From Faecalispora sporosphaeroides DSM 1294 (GTDB taxonomy: Bacteria > Bacillota > Clostridia > Oscillospirales > Acutalibacteraceae): DNA of 64,000 bases. The notes beneath the pieces are model-generated. The model searched no databases and was not told where the DNA came from. It was given only the letters and a program-made list of their open reading frames with translations. Made by a program: the position numbers and the translations under genes. Positions 53,768 through 62,026 of this stretch are shown in pieces; the first letter of the stretch is position 1, and each line of letters begins with the position of its first letter. The stretch is from contig KB911067.1 of assembly GCA_000383295.1 (NCBI GenBank), positions 62,001 to 126,000 on the forward strand. Reading direction: 5' to 3'.

Positions 53768-54943
53768 TTATCCGGAAACGCGGGAGGCTATGACGGCAGA
53801 ATCGACGGCGAATGATGCCGGCTTCATATACATCACATGCATCTCATTAAACTTTTCGATGGCGACCTTTTTCTGCTCCATCAAAGAGTGTGCATATACG
53901 TTTAATGTAATATTCACGCTGGAATGTCCCAGTATTTCGCTGAGGGTTTTGATGTCGACGCCCAGCTCCAGAGCCCTGGTTGCAAAGGTATGGCGGATCG
54001 TGTGGAATTTTCGGTCTTTGACCCCCGCCGCGGCCAAAACCTTTTTGTACAGCCTTTGGTAGATTCGGGGGTCGAAGGGAGCCGCCTTCCCCGAGAGCAT
54101 ATAGCAGCCTTCCTCCGGGGCGGGGGGACTGTTTTTTTCGATCAGCCGCAGTAAAAAATCCGGCAGCGGAATTTTTCTCAGCGAGGTCTCACTTTTTGGG
54201 GTTCCGACAGAAAGAACCGTCTTTTCTCCGTTTGGCTCGCGATTGCGGATGCGCGACACCGTACGTGTAATGGACACGGCGCCGGCGTCAAAATCAAAAT
54301 CCTCCCATTGTAAGGCGCAAAGCTCGCCGAGACGGATACCGGAGTAAAAGCAGAGCAGAATCCCCAAAAGCCTTTTGTCTTCCGATTGCTGCACGGCATA
54401 CTCCAGTACCCGCTGCTCCTTCATGGAGAACACCGGCACTTCTTTGCCGCTCCTGACCTTCGGGAGGGTTATAAGCTCTGTGACGGAGGGGTGGTTCGGA
54501 GTGTTCCTGTATATTTCCCGGAGCGCCGTTTTGAGGATGGAAAGAATTTTTCTTCGGTACGATACGGAAATCACGGTATTCTGATTGATTTTTTCCACAA
54601 GCTGCTTGATGGACTCCTGCGAAAGCCGCGCGTTGCCGGGGAGCCTGAAATAGGGGATGACATATCTGCTGATGCAGTGATAATAATTTTCGTAAGTTGA
54701 GGGCTTTAAACGGGTGGTGATCTCTCCGGATAGCCATGCCTCAAACAAGTCCGCGGCGCTTTCTTCCCCGCCTGTTCTCTTTGGATGGACGAGCTTGTTC
54801 AGCTCCCGCGTGTCTTTCATCTTACAGCGGACTTCCCGGTAGGTTTTCGCATACAGGTACCGATATGTTCCGTCCGGCTTCAGTACCCTCCCCTCCCATC
54901 GTCCATCCTTGCGTTTATAAATATTTTCTCCTTTGCGCGGCAT
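53768..54943 (-). CDS. tyrosine recombinase/integrase (Tn916-Int-like architecture)
   Basis: Site-specific recombinase of 391 residues. An N-terminal arm-binding domain (about 1-60, [20 protein letters not shown]) is followed by a SAM-like core-binding domain (about 65-165) and the catalytic domain (about 175-365). The catalytic residues are Arg in [12 protein letters not shown], Lys in [12 protein letters not shown], His-x-x-Arg in [12 protein letters not shown], His in [12 protein letters not shown] and the nucleophile Tyr in VYAHS. It is the only gene between the inverted repeats and faces the chemoreceptor genes. The ATG follows AAAGGAG by ten bases. No excisionase gene is present, unlike in Tn916-type elements. 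Confidence 0.94.
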   Translation of the reverse strand: MPRKGENIYKRKDGRWEGRVLKPDGTYRYLYAKTYREVRCKMKDTRELNKLVHPKRTGGEESAADLFEAWLSGEITTRLKPSTYENYYHCISRYVIPYFRLPGNARLSQESIKQLVEKINQNTVISVSYRRKILSILKTALREIYRNTPNHPSVTELITLPKVRSGKEVPVFSMKEQRVLEYAVQQSEDKRLLGILLCFYSGIRLGELCALQWEDFDFDAGAVSITRTVSRIRNREPNGEKTVLSVGTPKSETSLRKIPLPDFLLRLIEKNSPPAPEEGCYMLSGKAAPFDPRIYQRLYKKVLAAAGVKDRKFHTIRHTFATRALELGVDIKTLSEILGHSSVNITLNVYAHSLMEQKKVAIEKFNEMHVMYMKPASFAVDSAVIASRVSG

Positions 54944-55042
54944 ATTCAAATGTCTCCTTTCGTTATGACGGTTGTTGCTGACGGCGATACTTTTCAGAAC
55001 AGGCGAAAAAGAACTGTATTTTCATTCAAAATCATCTGTCCT

Positions 55043-55127
55043 TTTTGTCAAAAGACTGTACTGCCTGTCAGATTGACAAGCAAAATAAGATACTATATAA
55101 TAAAAATTGTCGTAGTTTGTCAAATCG
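55043..55127. promoter_or_regulatory. cluster of TGTCA motifs inside the right end of the element
   Basis: TTTGTCAAA occurs twice as a direct repeat (near 55045 and 55118), and TGTCA-GAT-TGACA forms a dyad between them (about 55066-55078). A leftward TTGACA near 55119 with an AT-rich -10 region could serve the integrase gene. These are candidate arm sites for the recombinase or operator sites. Confidence 0.5.
55073..55101 (+). promoter_or_regulatory. outward-facing consensus sigma-70 promoter
   Basis: TTGACA-N17-TATAAT, a perfect consensus, reading right through the right inverted repeat and out of the element. No protein gene lies on that strand downstream in the present orientation. Confidence 0.88.
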
Positions 55128-55130
55128 ATG

Positions 55131-55158
55131 CGGTCTTCGTTTAGGATAAACTGCGACA
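55131..55158 (-). repeat. right 28-bp inverted repeat of the integrase element
   Basis: Exact complement of the left repeat at 53720-53747. The bases just outside differ from those outside the left copy, so the repeat unit is exactly 28 bp. Confidence 0.9.
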
Positions 55159-55326
55159 GCTTCGACTATTTTCGCCGGCAGCAATTGGATAGAAATTGAA
55201 ATAACAGATTGCTGCAACGCTTTATTGAATTAGCTGCGATTGCTTTTGAAGCAGGTGCAGCAGATCGTTCGGATCATTCATTTAATACCATATCATAATG
55301 TCTCAGAAGATTGCTGCAAATAGCCC

Positions 55327-55365
55327 AAAAAAGCGTTCCGATTGTCATTTTCGGAACGCTTTTTT
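55327..55365 (+). terminator. terminator downstream of the outward promoter
   Basis: Fourteen-base arms (AAAAAAGCGTTCCG) with an 11-base loop, ending in a T-run TTTTTTCTTTT. It would stop transcripts from the element promoter. Confidence 0.85.
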
Positions 55366-55520
55366 CTTTTGCGCGTACAGATAAATCAAAAGGAATTCGC
55401 ACCGCGGCCAGGCGGCACCCGCAATGCCCGGCCCCTGCGGAAAGGAGCCAAAGGCAGTGCTTCATCCCATAAATCGCCGCGTTTGCCGTTGAAACCGCGC
55501 GTGATCAGTTACAACAGCCA

Positions 55521-55562
55521 AAAGCCCCAAAAGAGCGCAAGCTTGCACTCTTTTGGGGCTTT
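55521..55562 (-). terminator. terminator of the IclR gene
   Basis: Perfect 15-base arms (AAAGCCCCAAAAGAG) with an inner GCAAGCTTGC stem, 122 bases after the IclR stop. Read leftward it is followed by TGG..., so the T-run comes from the arm itself. Confidence 0.7.
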
Positions 55563-55683
55563 CCTCTGAAAACAGGGAACGGGGATTCTTTCAAAATCCG
55601 TTTTGCTTTTTATTGCACAACTTGTTTTTTAAAACCGCAGCGGAGCAGGCTTCCTGTGAATCTTTCTGCTCGGCCTTTCCGAG

Positions 55684-56454
55684 TTACAGTCGGTTGCGAA
55701 TCTGATTCGCATATCCGTTCAGCAGCTTTGCGTATTCCACAATCTGCTGCTCATTGAAGCGCAGGGAAGGGCCCGAAAGACTGATTCCGCCAATCACCTG
55801 GTTGCGCCCGTTGCAGATTGGAACCCCCACACATTTGATGCCGTATTCATGCTCCATATTATCCACCGAATACCCCACCGCGCGAATGTGATCGATCTCC
55901 TCGCGGAAACGCTGTGCGTCCGTGATGGTATACGGCGTAAACCCCTCCAGACCCGCCGCGATCACCTGCTCGACCATAGAGGGCTCCATGCGGGAAAGAA
56001 TCGCCTTTCCAAGGCTGGTGCAGTACATCGGCGCCACAACGCCCTTGATCGACCGCACTGACATCGCGCCCTTTGGAAAGGCCGCCTCCAGATAAATGAT
56101 GTTCGTCCCGTAAGGGGTGGCCCAAAAAACCGTCTCGCCGGTTCGGTCGGTCAGCTCTTCCAAAAACGGGCGGATCACGCGCCCAAACATATCGTTCTGG
56201 CTCAGCGCGTTGCTCCATTCCAAAATCTTCAGACCCAAACGGTACTGGCTTGTTTTCGGATCCTTTTCCACCACTCCGCAGCATTCAAACGTACTCATAA
56301 TATTATAAACACTGCTCTTGAGCATTCCGCTCAGCTCGGCCAGCTCACTGATCCCCCGTTCCGGATGGGCGGAATTAAAATAATCCAACAGCTTTACCGC
56401 CTTATACAGAGAACGAACCTTTACTCCTTCAGGGTAATTTTCTTCGTTAGGCAT
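55684..56454 (-). CDS. IclR-family transcriptional regulator
   Basis: DNA-binding regulator of 256 residues. The winged helix-turn-helix (about 12-75) shows SLYKAVKLLDYFNSAHPERG and ISELAELSGMLKSSVYNIM. The ligand-binding domain (about 90-250) has VVAPMYCTSLGKAILSRM and GGISLSGPSLRF, typical of IclR proteins. It is divergent from the sugar-acid operon starting with the aldolase-lyase and almost certainly controls it. A good promoter (TTGACT-N16-TATAAT) lies upstream, with a GAAC-N3-GTTC dyad just after it that could mediate self-repression. The ATG follows GGAGGAA. Confidence 0.92.
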   Translation of the reverse strand: MPNEENYPEGVKVRSLYKAVKLLDYFNSAHPERGISELAELSGMLKSSVYNIMSTFECCGVVEKDPKTSQYRLGLKILEWSNALSQNDMFGRVIRPFLEELTDRTGETVFWATPYGTNIIYLEAAFPKGAMSVRSIKGVVAPMYCTSLGKAILSRMEPSMVEQVIAAGLEGFTPYTITDAQRFREEIDHIRAVGYSVDNMEHEYGIKCVGVPICNGRNQVIGGISLSGPSLRFNEQQIVEYAKLLNGYANQIRNRL

Positions 56455-56495
56455 TTTGTAATTCCTCCAAAATCCGCAGTATTCCAAAATGAAGA

Positions 56496-56506
56496 GAACG
56501 TTGTTC
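56496..56506. promoter_or_regulatory. GAAC-N3-GTTC dyad in the IclR leader, possible operator
   Basis: GAACGTTGTTC, extended to a TGGAACA half-site on the leftward strand. The same GAAC-N3-GTTC pattern occurs at 56698-56708 before the divergent operon. IclR-type operators often have TGGAAC-like half-sites. Confidence 0.5.
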
Positions 56507-56530
56507 CACATAACAGAATTATATTCATTT

Positions 56531-56558
56531 ATTATAAATCATCTTTCAAAAAAGTCAA
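56531..56558 (-). promoter_or_regulatory. promoter of the IclR gene
   Basis: Leftward TTGACT-N16-TATAAT; the ATG lies about 80 bases downstream. Confidence 0.78.
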
Positions 56559-56658
56559 TTCTTCCTCACAGAATATAATTCAGTTTTATGGAACAGCAAA
56601 GCTTTTCGCCATCATATTGGGTATTTTATATATTTTTATAAAAAATTTTAAAAACAAC

Positions 56659-56687
56659 TTGACACATATATGAAATTCAAGTAAAAT
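56659..56687 (+). promoter_or_regulatory. promoter of the sugar-acid operon
   Basis: TTGACA-N17-TAAAAT with optimal spacing, about 100 bases before the first gene. The candidate operators lie just downstream of its -10 element. Confidence 0.82.
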
Positions 56688-56697
56688 CAAAATAAAA

Positions 56698-56721
56698 GAA
56701 CATCGTTCATTAATAATGAAC
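56698..56721. promoter_or_regulatory. overlapping dyads, likely IclR operator
   Basis: GAAC-ATC-GTTC (56698-56708) overlaps a perfect palindrome GTTCATTA-A-TAATGAAC (56705-56721). They sit at about +5 to +28 of the operon promoter, a position that would block transcription when bound. Confidence 0.65.
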
Positions 56722-56784
56722 TTGCAGTATTTTCACATTTGGAAAAGCAGAATTTAACCTAACAGCTTGGAGGGACTACCGTAT

Positions 56785-57711
56785 ATGAGTACGAACTTTG
56801 CACACGGGGCGTGGCCGACGATGATTACCCCGTTTAACCGCGATAACGAAATTGATTACATCGCGCTTGGCGCGCTGATCGAATGGTATATTCAAAACGG
56901 GGCGGACGGATTATTCGCAACCTGCCAGTCCAGCGAAATCTTTTATTTGTCTTTGGAAGAGCGGGTAAAGCTTACTCGATTTGTCCGGGAAAAAGCCGCC
57001 GGCAGAATCCCGGTGATCGCCTCGGGCCATGTTTCCTACGATTTACGGGATCAGGCCGAGGAGCTCAACCGCATTGCCGAAACAAACGTGGACGCCGTCA
57101 TCCTCATCAGCAACCGGCTTGCGGCGGAAAACGAAAGTGACGACGTCTTTATTGAACGCCTCGAACGCCTGCTGGAGCAACTGCCAAAAGACGTGAAGCT
57201 GGGCTTTTACGAGTGCCCGGTTCCTTATAAGAGGGTGCTGACGCCCCCCATTTTAAAATACTGCGTTTCCACCGGCCGTTTCGCCTTTTTAAAGGACACC
57301 TGCTGCGATATGGAACAGATTGGGGAAAAGCTTGAAATTTTAAAGGGCAGCGGAATTCACCTGTTCAACGCCAACACGGCCACCCTGGTGGAAAGCATGA
57401 AGCGCGGCGGCTCGGGCTACAGCGGCGTGATGGCGAATTTTCAGATGAAGCTGTATTCCTGGCTGGTAAAGCACTGGCAGGACGACCCCGAAACGACCGA
57501 TTTTATACAAAATATTTTAACGGCATGTTCTTACATAGAGCTGAAAAATTACCCCGCAAATGCAAAGTGTTATTTGAATATGGTCGGCGTGCCGATGAAA
57601 GAAGCCGCGCGAAAAGGCAGGCAGAGCATCCAAACCGCAACGGAACTGCTTGAGCTTTCTCAACTGGCCCAGCTGACGAAAAGGCTGGAGGTACAACTCG
57701 GAATTTCGTAA
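56785..57711 (+). CDS. dihydrodipicolinate synthase/N-acetylneuraminate lyase family aldolase
   Basis: Class I aldolase of the DapA/NanA superfamily, 308 residues, which joins or splits pyruvate and an aldehyde through a lysine Schiff base. Lys170 in FAFLKDTCCD is the expected base, with Tyr142 in LGFYECPVPYK. The N-terminus AWPTMITPFNRDNEIDY and GADGLFATCQSSEIFYLS fit the family, but the usual GTTGE is replaced by ATCQSSE. It is therefore probably neither DapA nor a standard NanA. The ATG follows GGAGGG by ten bases. It is the first gene of the IclR-controlled operon, so cleavage of a keto sugar acid to pyruvate is the likely role. Confidence 0.88.
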   Translation: MSTNFAHGAWPTMITPFNRDNEIDYIALGALIEWYIQNGADGLFATCQSSEIFYLSLEERVKLTRFVREKAAGRIPVIASGHVSYDLRDQAEELNRIAETNVDAVILISNRLAAENESDDVFIERLERLLEQLPKDVKLGFYECPVPYKRVLTPPILKYCVSTGRFAFLKDTCCDMEQIGEKLEILKGSGIHLFNANTATLVESMKRGGSGYSGVMANFQMKLYSWLVKHWQDDPETTDFIQNILTACSYIELKNYPANAKCYLNMVGVPMKEAARKGRQSIQTATELLELSQLAQLTKRLEVQLGIS

Positions 57712-57779
57712 ATTTGCAGTTGCCGTACCAAAAGCAGGCCCGGGAACGCAACTGTAAAAAATATTTGGGAGGAAAAGAA

Positions 57780-59105
57780 ATGAAAAAAATTATTGCCGTT
57801 TTGGCAAGCATTGCAATGGTTTCTTCTCTGTTTTCCGGATGCGCGGGAGGCAGCCAACCGGCCAGCACCGCTTCCGGGGCTGCTTCAGGAGCCGCTTCCA
57901 GCAGCGCGTCCGCCCCGGTAAGCATCAATTACTATGGCGGCTGGACGGGCGGGGATCTGGACAAAATGAGCGCTTTGGTCCAAAAGTTTAACGAGAGCCA
58001 GAGCGAGGTGCAGGTTACCTTTACCTCTTTGCAGTGGTCGCAGATGTTTACCAAGTTTCTTGCGGACTACCAGGCCGGCTCCACTCCGGATGTTGTCGCC
58101 ATGCACACATTTGAGCTCGGGCAGTTTGTCGACATGGGCGTTCTGAACGCCGACGCCATCAAGGGCCTGAACCTGAACGCCGCCGATTACATTAAAACCG
58201 CCTGGGACGGCACCATTCTGAACGATGTGCAGTACGGCATACCGCTGGACGTGAACATGCACGCTTTGTATTACAATAAGGATCTGTTCAAAGCGGCGGG
58301 CATTGCCAGCGCACCCACCAACAAGGAAGAGCTGATTGCGGCCGCGCAGAAGCTCACTGTGGACGCCAACGGAAAAAATGCTACGGAGAGCGGCTTTGAC
58401 GCCGCGAACATCAAGCAGTACGGCTTCGGCTTTTTGCAGAATCACCACGCGTTCTACCAGACTTTTGCACTGATGAACCAGCAGGGCTACAACCCCTTTA
58501 CGGACAATATGACCACCCTTTCTCTCGACAGCGGGAAAACCTCCGCCGCCCTCCAGTTCCTGGAGGATCTTGTCTACAAATACAAGGTGACACCCGCCGG
58601 CGAAAAATCACCCATTGATGACTTCAAGGCCGGCTCCGTCGCGATGGTAATCGACGGCAACTGGCAGCTCTCCGGCGTGAACAGCGCCGCCAAATTCGAT
58701 TGGGACACCGCCGCTTACCCGCAGATTTTCAGCCAAAAGGCAGTGTGGGGCGCGGCCGAACTGCTGGCGATCCCGAATAACAAGGACGCCGACAAGGTCA
58801 AGGCCGCTCAGACCTTCATCAAATGGCTCTCCGACAACTCCGCCGAATGGGCACTTTCCGGCCAGATTCCCGCCAATGTGAAGGCACAGCAGGCCGCGAC
58901 AAAAATCAAGGGCATTGACGCCTATAACAGCGAGCTGGATTATGTCAAGTTCCTGCCCGCACACAAAAAATCCGTCAAAATATTCTCCAGCGCGGCTCCG
59001 AGCCCGATTCTCACCGCCGCACAAAACGCGATGCTGAACGGCAAGGACCCGGCAGAAATTACAAAGCAGCTTGAGAGCGACATCAATAAAGTTCTGGCAG
59101 GCTAA
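57780..59105 (+). CDS. sugar ABC transporter substrate-binding lipoprotein (family 1)
   Basis: Extracellular solute-binding protein of 441 residues. The signal peptide MKKIIAVLASIAMVSSLFSG ends at a lipobox with Cys21. The mature protein has an Ala/Ser/Gly-rich linker, INYYGGWTGGDLDKMSALVQ and VAMVIDGNWQLSGV, typical of carbohydrate-binding proteins of the MalE/UgpB group. It feeds the two permeases downstream. No ATPase is encoded here, so a shared MsmK/MalK-type ATPase elsewhere is expected. GGGAGG precedes the ATG. Confidence 0.93.
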   Translation: MKKIIAVLASIAMVSSLFSGCAGGSQPASTASGAASGAASSSASAPVSINYYGGWTGGDLDKMSALVQKFNESQSEVQVTFTSLQWSQMFTKFLADYQAGSTPDVVAMHTFELGQFVDMGVLNADAIKGLNLNAADYIKTAWDGTILNDVQYGIPLDVNMHALYYNKDLFKAAGIASAPTNKEELIAAAQKLTVDANGKNATESGFDAANIKQYGFGFLQNHHAFYQTFALMNQQGYNPFTDNMTTLSLDSGKTSAALQFLEDLVYKYKVTPAGEKSPIDDFKAGSVAMVIDGNWQLSGVNSAAKFDWDTAAYPQIFSQKAVWGAAELLAIPNNKDADKVKAAQTFIKWLSDNSAEWALSGQIPANVKAQQAATKIKGIDAYNSELDYVKFLPAHKKSVKIFSSAAPSPILTAAQNAMLNGKDPAEITKQLESDINKVLAG

Positions 59106-59118
59106 CCTGATTTCTTTC

Positions 59119-59148
59119 GGCGGGCAACCTCCCACAAGGCTGCCCGCC
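59119..59148 (+). terminator. hairpin between the binding protein and permease genes
   Basis: Eight-base arms (GGCGGGCA/TGCCCGCC) with a 14-base loop, followed by CTTTTATT. Such partial terminators commonly keep permease levels below those of the binding protein. Confidence 0.75.
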
Positions 59149-59191
59149 CTTTTATTAGAATGTTGTTCCTCATCTAAGGAGTGATAAGCGT

Positions 59192-60127
59192 ATGTCCAAC
59201 AGACAAATGAGTTCGGGCGCAGCTGCCCGGAACCTGACCAGCACCAAAGGAACAAAGCCGCTGAGAGCCTCGCAGGGGAAAATCGCAGCGCTGTTTTTGC
59301 TGCCGTATCTGGCGGTGTTCCTCGTGTTCCGCCTTGGGCCGAGCATTGCGGGGATTGCCATCAGCTTCTTCAAATGGGATCTTGCCGGATCGCTGTCCTT
59401 TATTGGAATCAACAACTTCAAGCGCATGCTGACCGACAGCAATTTTCACACCTCCATCCTCAACACGCTCATCTTTTTCGTTCTGACACTGCCTCCCCTG
59501 ATTCTCCTCAGCCTTCTGCTCGCTGCCTTTTTCAATCAAAAAATGCGGGGAAGAAACGTCGGCCGAGTTGTCGCAATCATCCCCTATGTTCTGATTCCGG
59601 CGGTCGTAGGCATTATCTGGAACTGGATGTACGACAACAATTTCGGCATATTGAACTTTTACATAAAGAAAATGGGAGGATCTGCGATACACTGGCTGAC
59701 GAATGAGCATGTGGCCCTTATTTCCGTCGCCATTGTCATCATCTGGTCCTTTTTGGGATATAACACCATTCTGTTTCTTGCGGGTCTTCAGGGAATCCCC
59801 AAGGAGCTGTACGAGGCGTCTTTAATTGACGGGGCCACGCGTTTTCAAACCTTTATGAAAATCACCCTGCCGCTCCTCAAACCGACCACCTCCATGGTCG
59901 TCACCCTCACAATGGTGAACACCGTGCAGCTGTTCGACCAGATTTACGTGATGACAAACGGCGGGCCCGGCACCTCTACCCTAACGATGGTGCAGTACCT
60001 GTATACCTCTGCGTTTCAAAACTACGAGATGGGCTACGGCTCCGCAATCGAAGTCGCCGTACTCATCATCCTTGTCATCATGATCTTTATTCAGAACAAA
60101 TTTCTGAAAGTGGACGAGGGGGTGTAA
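59192..60127 (+). CDS. sugar ABC permease (MalF/UgpA-type)
   Basis: Inner-membrane permease of 311 residues with six membrane segments after a 25-residue polar start. The docking loop is ELYEASLIDGATRFQTFMKI near residue 210, followed by LPLLKPTTSMVVTLTMV. QLFDQIYVMTNGGPGTSTLT is the conserved C-terminal block of this permease class. It pairs with the MalG-type permease encoded three bases downstream. A CTAAGGAGTG site precedes the ATG. Confidence 0.94.
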   Translation: MSNRQMSSGAAARNLTSTKGTKPLRASQGKIAALFLLPYLAVFLVFRLGPSIAGIAISFFKWDLAGSLSFIGINNFKRMLTDSNFHTSILNTLIFFVLTLPPLILLSLLLAAFFNQKMRGRNVGRVVAIIPYVLIPAVVGIIWNWMYDNNFGILNFYIKKMGGSAIHWLTNEHVALISVAIVIIWSFLGYNTILFLAGLQGIPKELYEASLIDGATRFQTFMKITLPLLKPTTSMVVTLTMVNTVQLFDQIYVMTNGGPGTSTLTMVQYLYTSAFQNYEMGYGSAIEVAVLIILVIMIFIQNKFLKVDEGV

Positions 60128-60130
60128 AAA

Positions 60131-60964
60131 ATGGAAAAGGGAATGAGACAAAGTCTGAAATACATTCTTCTGATTGTAATCTGCGTTGTGTTTCTGTTTC
60201 CACTCGCCTGGGCGCTGGCCTGCTCGATAAAGCCCGAGAGCGAAATTCTGAGTTACCCGCCCAAATGGATTCCGGACACCTTCACGGTTTCCAACTATAC
60301 CACCGTGCTGGAAAAATACCCCTACCTTTCCTGGGGGGCCAACAGCCTGATTACTGCCGTTTGCGGCACACTGATGATTCTTTTTCTGTCGTCTCTCGCG
60401 GCTTACGCGCTCGGGCGCTTTGAATTTCGCGGGCGCAAGCTGATTTACGGCACAATCGTCACCATGCTGCTGATCCCCATTCAGGCATACATGATCCCGC
60501 TGTATTTGATGTGCGCCAAGATCGGCCTGCTCAACACCTATGCCTCCATTATCTTCCCTTCCGCGGCGAACGTGACCAGTATTTTCATACTGACCAGCTT
60601 TTTCAAGAGTTTGCCGCGCGAGCTGGAGGAAGCCGCCCGCATCGACGGCTGCGGCGAATTCACGATTTTTCTCAAGATCATGCTGCCGCTCTCCAAGCCG
60701 GCGCTTTCTACCGTTACGATTTTGACCTTTATCGCAAACTGGAACAGCTTCTTGTGGCCGATGATCGCCATCCGCTCCGACAAAATGCTGACGCTCCCGG
60801 TCGGGATCGCTCAGTTCATGGGTTCGGTAAACTCCAATGCGCAGTTCCAGTACGGCACCGCACTGGCGGCCTGCTGTATGGCCATTATTCCAACCATGGT
60901 CGTCTTCCTGCTGCTGCAGCGGTATTTTGTGGAGGGAATTGCAACGTCGGGGATTAAGGGGTGA
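60131..60964 (+). CDS. sugar ABC permease (MalG/UgpE-type)
   Basis: Second permease subunit, 277 residues with six membrane segments. Docking loop ELEEAARIDGCGEFTIFLKI and LPLSKPALSTVTILTFIANW are standard, and the C-terminal QRYFVEGIATSGIKG closes the protein as in most family members. It completes the importer with the preceding permease and the binding lipoprotein. The ATG is preceded by GAGGGGG. The sialidase-like gene follows after six bases. Confidence 0.94.
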   Translation: MEKGMRQSLKYILLIVICVVFLFPLAWALACSIKPESEILSYPPKWIPDTFTVSNYTTVLEKYPYLSWGANSLITAVCGTLMILFLSSLAAYALGRFEFRGRKLIYGTIVTMLLIPIQAYMIPLYLMCAKIGLLNTYASIIFPSAANVTSIFILTSFFKSLPRELEEAARIDGCGEFTIFLKIMLPLSKPALSTVTILTFIANWNSFLWPMIAIRSDKMLTLPVGIAQFMGSVNSNAQFQYGTALAACCMAIIPTMVVFLLLQRYFVEGIATSGIKG

Positions 60965-60970
60965 CACAAA

Positions 60971-62026
60971 ATGAAAACAGACACCGCCAGACAGTTCCGG
61001 CAGATTGAAAAAGAAAGCATTCTGGGGCAGCAGCCCCCGTTTGCATCCTGCCACGCTTCCTCTCTGGCCATTCTTCCAAACGGCGACTTCTTCTGCGCTT
61101 GGTTCGCCGGCAGCCGCGAGGGCGCGGACGACGTCGCCATTTGGGGCGCGAGGCGCAGCGGCGGCAGGTGGCAAAAGCCGCAGATTCTTCAGCAGAACGG
61201 TCTGCCTCACTGGAACCCGGTCCTCTTTGTGCAGAAGAGCGGTTCCGTCTGGTTATTCTTCAAGATTGGAAGAGAGATTTCCTCCTGGCAGACCTGGGTT
61301 TCCATATCTCAGGACGGCTGCCGCACATGGTCGCCCGCGCGGGAGCTTGTCTCCGGCGACGCCGGCGGCCGCGGCCCCGTGCGCAATAAGCTGATCGTCC
61401 TTTCGAGCGGGCGCTGGCTGGCTCCGGCATCGCTGGAAAACGGGCAGTGGCGCAGCTTTGCCGACCGCTCGGATGACGAGGGAAAAACCTGGAGCAGAAG
61501 CAGCGAGGTTTTCATCCCCCTTGCCGGAACGGGAACAAAAAGCGAAACCTATCAGGAGATTCCGGTTTCGGAACAGTCCTTCACCGGCCGGGGCGCCATT
61601 CAGCCCACCCTGTGGGAATCCGAACCCGGTAGGGTGCATATGCTCCTGCGCACGTCGGAGGGCTTTATCGCCCGCAGCGATTCACAGGACAGCGGCGAAA
61701 CCTGGTGTGAGGGCTATGCCACAAGCCTGCCGAACAACAACAGTGGCATCGACCTTGCCCGAACGGCTGACGGACGCCTGTTTCTGGTTTACAACCCGGT
61801 GGGCGAAAACTGGGGCCCGCGCTTCCCCCTGCGGCTGGCCCTTTCAAAGGATAACGGGCAAACCTGGGAGGACGTTTTCACGCTGGAGGAAGCGGAGGGA
61901 GAATATTCGTACCCTTCTGTCAATTGCAGCGGCAATTCTCTGTTCGTCACCTACACCAACTGCCGAAAGGACATCTCCCTCTGGCATTTTGAGCTGGAGG
62001 AGCAAGGAAAGGAGGCGGGAGTATGA
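60971..62026 (+). CDS. sialidase-like (BNR/Asp-box) protein, apparently cytoplasmic
   Basis: Six-bladed beta-propeller of the exo-alpha-sialidase superfamily, 351 residues. Four Asp-boxes (SxDxGxTW type) are visible: SQDGCRTW, SDDEGKTW, SQDSGETW and SKDNGQTW. FASCHASSLAILPNGDFFCA and WFAGSREGADDVAIWGARR at the start are typical of the BNR_2 branch. There is no signal peptide or membrane anchor, so it acts inside the cell on an imported compound, unlike secreted sialidases. The operon context suggests hydrolysis of a glycoside of a keto-sugar acid. True sialidase activity is not proven by sequence. Its stop overlaps the next start by four bases. Confidence 0.82.
   Translation: MKTDTARQFRQIEKESILGQQPPFASCHASSLAILPNGDFFCAWFAGSREGADDVAIWGARRSGGRWQKPQILQQNGLPHWNPVLFVQKSGSVWLFFKIGREISSWQTWVSISQDGCRTWSPARELVSGDAGGRGPVRNKLIVLSSGRWLAPASLENGQWRSFADRSDDEGKTWSRSSEVFIPLAGTGTKSETYQEIPVSEQSFTGRGAIQPTLWESEPGRVHMLLRTSEGFIARSDSQDSGETWCEGYATSLPNNNSGIDLARTADGRLFLVYNPVGENWGPRFPLRLALSKDNGQTWEDVFTLEEAEGEYSYPSVNCSGNSLFVTYTNCRKDISLWHFELEEQGKEAGV

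Larger units (their letters stand above)
53720..55158. mobile_element. 1.44-kb integrase element bounded by perfect 28-bp inverted repeats
   Basis: A single tyrosine recombinase gene is enclosed by two perfect 28-bp inverted repeats (53720-53747 and 55131-55158). Identity stops exactly at both edges, and no flanking target duplication is visible. Next to the right repeat, inside the element, is a consensus promoter pointing outward, plus several TGTCA-type motifs that could bind the recombinase. The arrangement fits either a self-inverting switch or a minimal transposable element. Inversion would turn the outward promoter toward the chemoreceptor-cheW operon. Confidence 0.8.
55108..55365 (+). 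ncRNA. putative ~260-nt untranslated transcript from the element promoter
   Basis: The consensus promoter at 55073-55101 and the strong terminator at 55327-55365 frame a stretch with no credible open frame. A short RNA is expected in the present orientation. Whether it has a role or is only the idle output of the promoter is unknown. Confidence 0.4.
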
